From assembly GCA_016794035.1 (NCBI GenBank), contig JAEUHS010000103.1:1-39792 (forward strand): DNA of 39,792 bases, in the 5' to 3' direction. The notes below the pieces were generated by a model. That model saw nothing but the letters and a program-made list of their open reading frames with translations, searched no databases and was not told the DNA's origin. Below are positions 24,236 to 32,323 of the stretch, one piece after another (position 1 is the first letter of the stretch; each line of letters starts with the position of its first letter). Made by a program: the position numbers and the translations under genes. Origin of the DNA: Planctomycetota bacterium (lineage in GTDB: Bacteria > Planctomycetota > UBA1135 > UBA2386).

Positions 24236-25428
24236 TGCGACGTCTTCCGCCGCGGGCCGTGCTGGGCCCAGCTCTCCTGGCTGCTCTCTCGGCGACTTGC
24301 GGCCTCGCGCGGGCCCAGGACGTGCTGCTGGGCGCGCGCCGCATCGTCGTCGCCGCCGACAGCGTGCTCGACGACGGCCGCGTGCTGATCCGCCAGGGCA
24401 AGGTCGCCTACGTCGGCAGCGACATCCCGGCCGAGGCCCGCGCGCGCGCCCGCCGCGTCGACTACGGCGACGCCACCGTCGTGCCGGGCTTCGTGCTCGC
24501 CGCGGCCACGCTCGGACAGGAACGCGACCTCGCCGAACGCGCGCTGCCGTTCACGCCGGACCTGCGCGCCGCCGAGGCGTTCGATCCGTGGCACGAGGAC
24601 CTGCTGGCGCTGCCGCAGTACGGCGTCACGTCGCTGGCCCTCGCGCCCGCGCCGGGCAACGTCGCCGGTGGCCTGGCCGCGCTGGTCAAGACCGGCCGCG
24701 ACCGCGGCACCGTCGGCGCCGACCTGTTCGTGTCGCTGTCGCTGGTGCCGGCCGCGCGCGACCAGGAGCGACCGCCGACCTCGCTGATGGGCGCCGTCGA
24801 GCTGCTGCGCAGCGCGTGCGACGCCGCGCGCACCGGCGCCGCCACCGGCCCCGATGCCGCGGTGCTGCGGCAGGCGATGCAGGGCACGCGCAGCGTGTTC
24901 GTCTACGCCGACAACTTCGCCGAGCTGAACGCCGCGCTCGACCTGGCGCGCGACTTCGGCCTGCGCCTCGTGCTGGTCGGCGCCGCCGACGCCGGCAAGG
25001 TGCTGCCGCGGCTCGCGCAACAGCAGGTGGGCGTCGTGCTCGACTCGCTTGGGCCGGAGGCGCGGCTCGAGCAGCTGCAGCTGCCGACGCGCCTCGCCGA
25101 GGCCGGCGTCGCGTTCTGTTTCGCCGGCCGCCCCGCACAGCTGCGGCTGTCGGCGGCGCTCGCGGTGCACCACGGCCTCGACCGCAAGACCGCGCTGCAG
25201 GCGTTGACGCGCGTGCCCGCGGCGCTGCTCGATCAGGCGGCGACGATCGGTTCGTTGCGGCAGGGCTGTGCGGCCGACTTCGTCGTGTTCGCCGGCGACC
25301 CGCTCGATCTCGGCTCGGCCTGGGTCGCGACCTGGGTCGACGGCGAGCTCGTGCACGGCACCTCCCCCGCCGCGTCCCCCGGTCCGCAACCCGCCGCCGA
25401 ACCGGCCGCCGACGCAGGAGTCCGCTGA
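24235..25428 (+). CDS. Amidohydrolase-like secreted pseudoenzyme, array gene 2 (HxH lost)
   Basis: A 397-residue protein with signal peptide 'LLAALSATCGLARA' and then Gln. The N-terminal beta segment 'DGRVLIRQGKVAYVGSDIPA' and the C-terminal 'IGSLRQGCAADFVVFAGDPL' identify the fold. The metal-site segment 'VPGFVLAAATLGQ' has Ala90 and Thr92 where the two His should be. The barrel strand that carries a His in active members reads 'VFVYADNFAELNAALDLARD', also without one. The usual terminal motif 'GKDAD' is degenerate ('GCAAD'). It is the shortest of the degenerate members. It begins on the TGATG junction with gene 1 and ends on a TGATG junction with gene 3, after AGGAG at 25416-25420. It is expected to be catalytically inactive as a metal hydrolase. 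Confidence 0.83.
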   Translation: MRRLPPRAVLGPALLAALSATCGLARAQDVLLGARRIVVAADSVLDDGRVLIRQGKVAYVGSDIPAEARARARRVDYGDATVVPGFVLAAATLGQERDLAERALPFTPDLRAAEAFDPWHEDLLALPQYGVTSLALAPAPGNVAGGLAALVKTGRDRGTVGADLFVSLSLVPAARDQERPPTSLMGAVELLRSACDAARTGAATGPDAAVLRQAMQGTRSVFVYADNFAELNAALDLARDFGLRLVLVGAADAGKVLPRLAQQQVGVVLDSLGPEARLEQLQLPTRLAEAGVAFCFAGRPAQLRLSAALAVHHGLDRKTALQALTRVPAALLDQAATIGSLRQGCAADFVVFAGDPLDLGSAWVATWVDGELVHGTSPAASPGPQPAAEPAADAGVR

Positions 25429-26663
25429 TGAACCTCCGCCTCCCGCTCGCGCTGCTCGGCGTGCTGACGCTCGGCAGTGCGCTGGCCGCGCAGCAGCAGA
25501 CCACGGTCTACACCGGCGCGCGCATCCTGCCGGGCGGTCGACCGGCGATCGACAACGGCGTGCTGATCACCGCCGGCGGCAAGATCCTCGTCGTCGGCGG
25601 TGCGTCGACGGCGGTGCCGGAAGGCGCGGTGACGGTCGACTGCGCCGGCCGCACGATCACGCCCGGACTGATCGACGCGTCGTTCCGGGGCGGCGCCGCG
25701 CCGAACGACCTCAACGAACAGGGCGAGGAGGTCACGCCGCAGGTGCGCGTGCTCGACAGCCTCGATCCCGAGGACCGTTCGTTCGCCCGCGCGCGCGCGG
25801 CCGGCGTGACCACCGTGCACGTGATGCCCGGCACCCGCAACGTGATCGGCGGCCTCGGCTGCGTCGTCAAGACGTTCGGCAGCGACCCGGCCGCGATGGT
25901 GCTGAAGGACGCCGCCAGCCTGCGCATCGTCATGGGCGCCGAACCGTCGATGGGCAACCGCGCGATCCGCGGCGGCCGCGTCGACTCGATCTACTACCGC
26001 CGCCCGACGACGCGCATGGGCGTCGTCTGGGAGGTGCGCAAGGCGTTCTACGAGGCCAAGCAGGCGCTCGAACTGACGCTGGGCGCCGCCGCGCCGCCGC
26101 CGAGCCCCGGCCGCGACGTGCTGGCCCGCGTGCTGCGCGGCGAACTGACCGCCTACACCACCGCGCGCTCCGAACAGGACATCCGCACCGCGCTGCGCAT
26201 CGCCGGCGAATTCGGCTACCAGACCGTCATCGAGGAGGCGCAGGACGCCTACCTGGTCGCCGACCAGCTGGCCGCCGCCAAGGTCACCGTGCTGCTCGGC
26301 GCGCCGAGCGCGGCGCAGGTCACCGGCCCGGCCGGCGCCGACGGCGCCGATCCGCGCTACGCCACCGCGCGCATGCTCGCCGACCGCGGCATCCCGTTCG
26401 TGATCACGACCGGCAGCAACGCGGCCGCGCTCGACCTCGTGCGCGAGGCGATGTTCGCGGTGCGCAACGGAGTCGCACCGGCGATGGCGCTCGACGCGAT
26501 CACGGTCGCCCCCGCCCGCCTGCTCGGCCTCGACGACCGCATCGGCAGCCTCGCCGCCGGCAAGGACGCCGACTTCGTCGTCTGGTCCCACGATCCGCTC
26601 GACCCGGCAGCCGTCGCCGTGTCGGTCCACATCGACGGCAAACCCGTGACCGCACCCCGATGA
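25428..26663 (+). CDS. Amidohydrolase-like secreted pseudoenzyme, array gene 3 (HxH lost)
   Basis: A 411-residue protein with signal peptide 'LALLGVLTLGSALAA' and then Gln. Family features include 'DNGVLITAGGKILVVGG', 'GVTTVHVMPGTRNVIGGLG', the helical linker before 'PGRDVLARVLRGEL', and the ending 'IGSLAAGKDADFVVWSHDPL'. The metal-site motif 'TPGLIDASFRGG' has Ser85 and Arg87 in place of the His pair. The later His position reads 'AYTTARSEQDIRTALRIA', also lost, and the beta-8 Asp is not evident ('FVITTGSNAAA'). AGGAG at 25416-25420 precedes the ATG by 7 nt. The stop overlaps the next start (ATGA). The overall fold is very well kept despite loss of every ligand, which argues for a selected non-catalytic function. 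Confidence 0.85.
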   Translation: MNLRLPLALLGVLTLGSALAAQQQTTVYTGARILPGGRPAIDNGVLITAGGKILVVGGASTAVPEGAVTVDCAGRTITPGLIDASFRGGAAPNDLNEQGEEVTPQVRVLDSLDPEDRSFARARAAGVTTVHVMPGTRNVIGGLGCVVKTFGSDPAAMVLKDAASLRIVMGAEPSMGNRAIRGGRVDSIYYRRPTTRMGVVWEVRKAFYEAKQALELTLGAAAPPPSPGRDVLARVLRGELTAYTTARSEQDIRTALRIAGEFGYQTVIEEAQDAYLVADQLAAAKVTVLLGAPSAAQVTGPAGADGADPRYATARMLADRGIPFVITTGSNAAALDLVREAMFAVRNGVAPAMALDAITVAPARLLGLDDRIGSLAAGKDADFVVWSHDPLDPAAVAVSVHIDGKPVTAPR

Positions 26664-28081
26664 ACCGCCCACTTCCGTTCGCCGCCGCGGCGCTGCTGCT
26701 CGCCGCCTTCGCCCCGTCGCAGGACGTCGTCGCCGTCAAGGGCGGCCGGATCCTGACCATCACCGGCCCGACCATCGACGACGGCGTCGTGCTGATCGAG
26801 AGCGGGCGCATCACCAAGATCGCCAGGACCGCCGACGTCGAGATCCCGTGGACCGCCAAGGTGATCGACGCGACCGGCAAGGTCGTGATGCCGACCTGGG
26901 TCGTCGCCCATTCACAGGCCGGTCAGCGCGGCCTCAACGAGAACATGCAGAACGTGCCGTGGCTGTCGGTCGCCGACGCGATCGACCCGGCCGCGACCTA
27001 CTTCGAGGACGCGCTGCGCAACGGGGTCGGCACGATCCACGTGCTGCCCGGCAACCAGACGCTGCTCGGCGGCACCGGCATGGTCGTGCGACCGGCCGGC
27101 CGCACGGTCGAGGACATGGCGGTCGCCGCCAACACCGGCATCAAGCTGTCGCTGGCCAGCAGCGGCGGCGGTCGCCTGCAGCAGATCCGGCGCCTGCGCC
27201 GTGCGATCGAGGACGTGCGCGAGTACCTCGCCGACTTCGACCGCCGCAAGGCGGAGTTCGACCAGGAGCAGGCGGCGGGCGCGATCCCGGCCGACAAGAC
27301 CTGGACCGAGCAGATCGACCGCACCAAGAAGGCCGCCTGCGACCTGGTGCAGAAGAAGACCAAGGGCTGGCTGTTCGTGCCGTCGGCCGCCGAACTCGAC
27401 GAGGCGCTGCGGCTGTCGCAGCAGCTCGACCTGGTGCTGGTGCTCGGTGCCAACATCGACGAGGGCGTCATGCTGCTGACCAAGCTGGCGCAGCCGGTCG
27501 TGCTCGACGACGAGATCGAGTACTACGAGACCGACGAGGAGACGCAGAAGGAGCACAAGGTCTGCACCGCGAAGCTGCTCGCCGATGCCGGCGTGCCGTT
27601 CGCGCTGTCGCTGGGCCTCGGCGGCCCGACCAGCTACCCGTGGTGGCAGCTCGGCACCTGCGTGCGCAACGGCGTCGACCGGCGGCTCGCGATCGAAGCG
27701 CTGACGACGGTGCCGGCGCGGCTGCTCGGCCTGCAGGATCAGGTCGGCTCGCTCAGCGAGGGCAAGCTCGGCAACCTGCAGATCCTGACCGGCGATCCGC
27801 TGCAGGCGACGACCTGGGTCGAGACCGTCGTGCTCGAAGGCAACGTCGTCTACCAGCGCAGCGAGGACCCGAAGCTGAAGTACCTGTTCGCGCGCGACAA
27901 GGACATGGCCGCGAAGGCCGCCGCCGACAAGGCGAAGGACCAGGCCAAGGCCACCGACGACGCGGCCGACGGCGACCCGGCGAACCGGCCGCCGGCCAAG
28001 GCGGCCGACGGCGGCGGCGACGGGCCGGCGCCGAAGCGCGACGGTGACGGCAAGCAGCCGAACGACGGCGGAGCGCGCTGA
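26660..28081 (+). CDS. Amidohydrolase-like secreted pseudoenzyme, array gene 4 (HxQ variant)
   Basis: A 473-residue protein with a short signal peptide ('PFAAAALLLAAFAPS' then Gln). The metal-site region reads 'MPTWVVAHSQAG': the Pro-Gly is altered to Pro-Thr, His84 remains and the second His is Gln86. A helical insert ('VREYLADFDRRKAEFDQEQA') lies between the N-terminal part and 'FVPSAAELDEALRLSQQL', where the usual His is absent. The C-terminal family motif is degenerate ('VGSLSEGKLGNLQILTGDPL'). The last 60 residues form a Lys/Ala/Asp/Pro-rich, probably disordered tail. It is linked by ATGA to gene 3 and by TGATG to gene 5. One retained ligand is unlikely to support metal catalysis alone. 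Confidence 0.84.
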   Translation: MNRPLPFAAAALLLAAFAPSQDVVAVKGGRILTITGPTIDDGVVLIESGRITKIARTADVEIPWTAKVIDATGKVVMPTWVVAHSQAGQRGLNENMQNVPWLSVADAIDPAATYFEDALRNGVGTIHVLPGNQTLLGGTGMVVRPAGRTVEDMAVAANTGIKLSLASSGGGRLQQIRRLRRAIEDVREYLADFDRRKAEFDQEQAAGAIPADKTWTEQIDRTKKAACDLVQKKTKGWLFVPSAAELDEALRLSQQLDLVLVLGANIDEGVMLLTKLAQPVVLDDEIEYYETDEETQKEHKVCTAKLLADAGVPFALSLGLGGPTSYPWWQLGTCVRNGVDRRLAIEALTTVPARLLGLQDQVGSLSEGKLGNLQILTGDPLQATTWVETVVLEGNVVYQRSEDPKLKYLFARDKDMAAKAAADKAKDQAKATDDAADGDPANRPPAKAADGGGDGPAPKRDGDGKQPNDGGAR

Positions 28082-30909
28082 TGCGCGCGCTGCCCCGCCT
28101 GTTGGCCGCGACCGCGGCCTGCTTCGCCGCCGCGACCACGACGGCGCAGGGCGCCCCCGCCGCCGCGGTCCCCGCGCGCGATTTCGCGGTGCGCTGCGGC
28201 ACGCTGCTGGTCGGCGACGGCACCGCCCCGCTGCACGACACCTGGCTGATCGTGCGCGGCGGCAAGGTGCACGCGGTGGGCACGAGCGAGGCGCCGGCCG
28301 ACCTGCCGATCGTCGACGCCGCGGCGCGCGTCGTGATGCCGGGCATCGTCGCGGTCGACAGCGACCTCGCCAACGCCGACGACTCGGAGTACCAGGTCGC
28401 ACCCGACGCGCTGGCCGTGGACTCGTTCGACTTCGAGCGCAAGTGGCTGGAGGCGCTGCAGGGCGGCGTGACGACGGCCTATCTGTCGCCGGGCCGCAGC
28501 CGCCTGGTCTCCGGCCAGGGTGCGGTCGTCAAGCTGGCCGGCCGCGACATCGTCGAACGCGTGCTGACCGAGAACGCGTGCCTGCGCGTGAACTTCGGCG
28601 ACGCCGCGATCGACGCCCCGCGCGTGTTCGAGCCGGTGCCGCATCCGACCAGCGACGAACCGCTCGAGGGCTCGCGCATCCAGACGCCGACGGCGCGCAT
28701 CTCGGTGCTCGCCGAACTGCGCGCGCTGTTCGCGGCCGCGACCGACCAGGACACCGGCCCCGGCGGCAAGGGCGCGGTCGAGAACCGCTACGACGAGCAG
28801 CCGCTCGCGGCCGTCGTCGCCGGCAAGCTGCCGCTGCGCGCCGCCGCGTTCCGCAGCCAGGACATCCGGCGCGCCCTGCTGCTGCAGCAGGAACTCGGCG
28901 TGCGCATGGTGCTCGAGGACCCGCAGGAGATCGAGGCGGTCGCGGCCAAGGCGGCGGCGCAGGACGTCGCGGCGACGTTCCGCGTGCCGGTGCGGTTCGG
29001 CATATCGAACCCGGGCGGCGAGGATCGGCGGCAGGAGCAGCGCGACGACCACCCCGAAGCGCCGGCGCGCGCCGCCGCCGCCGGCGTGCGGGTCGGCCTG
29101 TCCCCCGCCGCCGGCATCTCGCCGCGCGACTACCTGATGGCGGTCGCGATCGCGGTCGGCCACGGCCTGCCGCGCGAACTGGCGCTGCGCGCGATCGCCG
29201 GCGACGCGGCGCGCATCCTCGGCGTCGACGCGCGCGTCGGCACGCTGGCGCCCGGCAAGGACGCGGACTTCGTCGTGCTCAGCGGTGACCCGCTCGCGGT
29301 CGGCACCATGGTCGAGGCGACCTGGATCGACGGCCAACGCGCCTATGCGCGGCAGACCCAGGGCCACAAGCTGGCGGTGCGCACCGGCCGCATCCTCGAC
29401 GGCACCGGCCGCGTCTATCGCAACGGCGTGCTGCTGGTGCAGGACGGCCGCATCAAGGGCATCGGCGAAGAGCTGACGATCCCGTACGGCGCCGAGGTGA
29501 TCGACCTGGCCGACGGCGTGATGACGCCGGGGTTCGTCGACGCGTTCTCGCACCTGGGCCTGGCCGGCGACGGCACGCAGGTGCCGAACGGCACGCCCGG
29601 CCAGCGGCTCGACGAGGCGATCGAACACGACGATCCGATGTTCGCGCCCGCGCTGGCCGAAGGTCTGACGACGCTGCTGGTCTCCGGCAAGGACGGCGGC
29701 ACCCTGAACGGCCGCATCGCCGCCATCAAGACCGGCGCCCGGGACCGCGCCGGCATGCTGCTGCGACCGGTCGCCGGCTGGCGGCTCGCGCACGACGCGA
29801 TCGGCCCCGGCGCGATCAAGCCGCTCGCCGACCAGATCGAACGCGGCAAGCGCTATGTCGAACAGTGGCGCAAGTACGAACAGGCGCTGGCCGAGTGGCA
29901 GCGCGGCGACAAGACGGCCGCCGTCGCGGCGCCGCCGCCACCGCCGCCCGCCGAAGGCGCGGCCCCGGTCGAGGACCCGGTCAGCGGCACCTGGGAGGCC
30001 GAGATCGACCTGCAGGGCCAGATGCAGATCAAGGTCACGCTCGACCTGAAGCTCGCCGGCACCACCGTCACCGGCACGATCAAGATCTCGTTCGCCGGCC
30101 GCGAGATGCCGGGCCAGGAGATCACCTCGGGCGCGTGGGCCGACGGCAAGCTCAAACTCGAGTTCCGCGGCATGGGCGGCACCGCGACGCTGGAGGCGAC
30201 GCTGCAGGGCGACACGCTGACCGGCACGTTCTCGATGGGCCGCATGGGCGAGCAGCAGGTCACCGGCAAGCGCACCAGCAAGACCGGCGGCAGCGGCGCG
30301 GCGCCGAAGAAGGGCGGCAGCAGGACCGACGACGACGGCCGGCCGAAGGCGCCGAAGGTCGACGAGAACCTCGAACCGATGCGCGCGGTGCTCGAGAAGC
30401 GCGGCGCCCTGGTCGTGCGCTGCAACCGCGCCGCCGCGATCGTCGACGTCGTCGAGCTGCTGGAGAAGGAGCAGATCGCCTACCTGCTGCAGGGTGTCGA
30501 AGACCTGCGCGACGATCCGTCCCTGACCCACGGCAAGAAGCCGGCGATCCTCGTCGGCCCCGACGCGGTCAGCGACGAAGACGGCGAGATCCGGAACGCC
30601 GCGGCGACCTACTGCGACCGCGACCTGCCGATCGTGTTCGGCAGCGGCGACTGCCAGGGCGCGCGCTTCCTGCCGGTGCACGCCGCCTACGCGGTGCGCT
30701 ACGGGCTCGGCCCGGCCGATGCCCTGGCGGCGCTGACCCTGTGGCCGGCGCGCGCGTTCCAGCTCGCCGATCGCATCGGCTCGCTCGAGAAGGGCAAGGA
30801 CGCGGACCTGGTCGTGTTCTCCGGCAACCCGTTCGAACCGCAGAGCCGGGTGCTGCTCGTCGTCTGCAACGGCGTGGTCGTCGTCGACCACCGGGAGCGT
30901 CTGCAATGA
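28081..30909 (+). CDS. Double amidohydrolase-like secreted protein with inserted beta domain, array gene 5
   Basis: A 942-residue protein made of two amidohydrolase-like units after one signal peptide ('AATAACFAAATTTA' then Gln). Unit A (about 35-415) has 'MPGIVAVDSDLA', giving Asp93 and Asp95 in place of HxH, and ends 'VGTLAPGKDADFVVLSGDPL'. Unit B (about 430-942) has 'TPGFVDAFSHLGL', giving Phe489 and a retained His491, and ends 'IGSLEKGKDADLVVFSGNPF'. Inside unit B, after a helical stretch and a poly-Pro run, sits a roughly 100-residue beta-rich domain (29983-30285). The frame is continuous with no stop or frameshift between units, so this is a real fusion. It is coupled to gene 4 (TGATG) and gene 6 (ATGA). 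Neither unit has a complete metal site. Confidence 0.86.
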   Translation: MRALPRLLAATAACFAAATTTAQGAPAAAVPARDFAVRCGTLLVGDGTAPLHDTWLIVRGGKVHAVGTSEAPADLPIVDAAARVVMPGIVAVDSDLANADDSEYQVAPDALAVDSFDFERKWLEALQGGVTTAYLSPGRSRLVSGQGAVVKLAGRDIVERVLTENACLRVNFGDAAIDAPRVFEPVPHPTSDEPLEGSRIQTPTARISVLAELRALFAAATDQDTGPGGKGAVENRYDEQPLAAVVAGKLPLRAAAFRSQDIRRALLLQQELGVRMVLEDPQEIEAVAAKAAAQDVAATFRVPVRFGISNPGGEDRRQEQRDDHPEAPARAAAAGVRVGLSPAAGISPRDYLMAVAIAVGHGLPRELALRAIAGDAARILGVDARVGTLAPGKDADFVVLSGDPLAVGTMVEATWIDGQRAYARQTQGHKLAVRTGRILDGTGRVYRNGVLLVQDGRIKGIGEELTIPYGAEVIDLADGVMTPGFVDAFSHLGLAGDGTQVPNGTPGQRLDEAIEHDDPMFAPALAEGLTTLLVSGKDGGTLNGRIAAIKTGARDRAGMLLRPVAGWRLAHDAIGPGAIKPLADQIERGKRYVEQWRKYEQALAEWQRGDKTAAVAAPPPPPPAEGAAPVEDPVSGTWEAEIDLQGQMQIKVTLDLKLAGTTVTGTIKISFAGREMPGQEITSGAWADGKLKLEFRGMGGTATLEATLQGDTLTGTFSMGRMGEQQVTGKRTSKTGGSGAAPKKGGSRTDDDGRPKAPKVDENLEPMRAVLEKRGALVVRCNRAAAIVDVVELLEKEQIAYLLQGVEDLRDDPSLTHGKKPAILVGPDAVSDEDGEIRNAAATYCDRDLPIVFGSGDCQGARFLPVHAAYAVRYGLGPADALAALTLWPARAFQLADRIGSLEKGKDADLVVFSGNPFEPQSRVLLVVCNGVVVVDHRERLQ
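29983..30285 (+). other. Beta-barrel-like domain inserted in the second amidohydrolase unit of array gene 5
   Basis: The segment opens 'SGTWEAEIDLQGQMQIKVTL' and continues with alternating strands such as 'GTTVTGTIKISFAG', 'DGKLKLEFRGMGGTATLEA' and 'GDTLTGTFSMGRMGEQQVTG'. The spacing of 'G..VTGT' and 'G..LTGTF' strand pairs resembles small lipocalin-like or META-type up-and-down barrels seen in secreted acidobacterial and planctomycete proteins. It is bordered by a poly-Pro linker on one side and a Gly/Lys/Asp linker on the other. It is probably a ligand- or polymer-binding module. Confidence 0.6.
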
Positions 30910-32309
30910 ACCGGTTCCCGTCCTTCCTGGCCGCCGTACTGGCCGCCGCCACGCTGACCGCGCAGGAGCCGCCGGCCGCCCCGGCCCCACCCGCCACACC
31001 GGCGACGCCCGCCGCACCGGAGCCGGCGCCGTTCGAGATCTGGCACCCGCGGCGCCCCGCGACCGAAGCCGACTACCAGGTCGCCAAGTGGGGTCCGCGC
31101 GATCTGCCGAGCCCCGGCTATGCGTTCCGCGCCGCGCGCGTGCTGCCGATCACCCAGCCGCCGATCGACGACGGCATCGTCGTGACCCGCAACGGCCGCA
31201 TCGAGGCGATCGGCGCCGCCAAGGACGTGCCGGTGCCGGCCGGCTACGAACTGGTCGACTGCGGCGACGCGATGCTGGTGCCGGGCTTCGTCGAGCTGCA
31301 CTGCCACATCGCCAGCGAGAGCTTCGACCTCAACGACACGGCGCATCCCACCAACCCCGAGTTCCGCACGCTCGACCTGATCGGCATGGAGCACGAGCAG
31401 ATCCGCGCGGCGCGCGCCGGTGGCATCAGCACCGCGCTCTACATCCCGGGCTCGGGCTCGAACATGGGCGGCTTCGGCACACTGACGAAGACCTGGGGAC
31501 GCTCGCCCGAGGAGGCGCTGGTGCGCTTCCCCGGCAGCCTGAAGATCGCCCAGGCCGGCAACCCGGAGCGCTTCAGCGGCGACCTCGGCACCGACATGAT
31601 GGGCATGAGCGAGGGCATCCGCATGACCCTGCTCGACGGCAGGCGCTACTGGCAGCAGCACGAGGCCTGGCAGGCCGGCAAGGGCGACCAGCCGAAGTTC
31701 GATCCGACCCTCGAACTGCTGCGCGGCCTGTTCCGCCAGGAGTACCCGGTCTCGGTGCACACGCAGATCTACCAGGTCGTGCTGCAGACGCTGCAGGAGC
31801 TGCGCCAGGAACTCGGCCTGTGGACCGTGATCGTGCACGGCACCTTCGACGGCTACCGCCTCAGCGAGGACATGCGCGTCGCCGGCGTGCCGGTCGCCGG
31901 CGGGCCGCGGCAGTACTTCTTCGACGGCAAGACCGGCCGCATCGAGGGCCTGCTCGGCAACTGGTCGCACGGCGGCCTGCACGGCTGGCGCGAGCCGGTG
32001 CTCGGCCTCGGCCGCGACGGCGTCGGCGTCAACACCGACTCGCCGGTCGTGCCGCAGGAGCAGCTGCCGCTGCAGGCCGCGATGGGCGTTCGCCTCGGCT
32101 GGCCGCACGAGTGGGCGCTGCGCGGCCTGACGATCAACGCGGCGCGCTTCGTCGGCATCGACCACCGGGTCGGTTCGCTCGAGGTCGGCAAGGACGCCGA
32201 CCTCGCGGTCTGGAGCGGCGACCCGATCGACCCGCGCTCGTACGTGTCGGTGATGGTGATCAACGGCACCATCTGCTACCGCCGCGATCCCGCCCGGCCC
32301 CTGTTCTGA
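30906..32309 (+). CDS. Secreted amidohydrolase with intact metal site, array gene 6
   Basis: A 467-residue enzyme of the imidazolonepropionase-like amidohydrolase group. Signal peptide 'LAAVLAAATLTA' is followed by Gln and a Pro/Ala linker. All expected metal ligands are present: 'PGFVELHCH' (His132, His134), 'SVHTQ' (His285), 'IVHGTFDGY' (His311) and 'VNTDSPVV' (Asp378). Other landmarks are 'IPGSGSNMGGFGTLTK', 'AGNPERFSGDLGTDMMG' and the ending 'VGSLEVGKDADLAVWSGDP'. It should hydrolyse a C-N or similar bond in the envelope or outside; the substrate is unknown. It is the closest relative of gene 7 within the array. It overlaps gene 5 by 4 nt (ATGA) and is followed after 14 nt by gene 7, the only gap in the array. 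Confidence 0.9.
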   Translation: MNRFPSFLAAVLAAATLTAQEPPAAPAPPATPATPAAPEPAPFEIWHPRRPATEADYQVAKWGPRDLPSPGYAFRAARVLPITQPPIDDGIVVTRNGRIEAIGAAKDVPVPAGYELVDCGDAMLVPGFVELHCHIASESFDLNDTAHPTNPEFRTLDLIGMEHEQIRAARAGGISTALYIPGSGSNMGGFGTLTKTWGRSPEEALVRFPGSLKIAQAGNPERFSGDLGTDMMGMSEGIRMTLLDGRRYWQQHEAWQAGKGDQPKFDPTLELLRGLFRQEYPVSVHTQIYQVVLQTLQELRQELGLWTVIVHGTFDGYRLSEDMRVAGVPVAGGPRQYFFDGKTGRIEGLLGNWSHGGLHGWREPVLGLGRDGVGVNTDSPVVPQEQLPLQAAMGVRLGWPHEWALRGLTINAARFVGIDHRVGSLEVGKDADLAVWSGDPIDPRSYVSVMVINGTICYRRDPARPLF

Positions 32310-32323
32310 ACGAGGATGCGGCG

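Noticed and set aside
28081..30909. Array gene 5 as two genes joined by an assembly error
   Set aside because: The frame is continuous, no second signal peptide or ribosome binding site lies between the units, and both ends overlap neighbours as in the rest of the array.
27850..31017. A 1055-codon open frame on the minus strand opposite array genes 4-6
   Set aside because: Composition (Arg, His, Asp, Val rich, low-complexity) is that of an antisense shadow of high-GC genes. The plus strand encodes clear families here.
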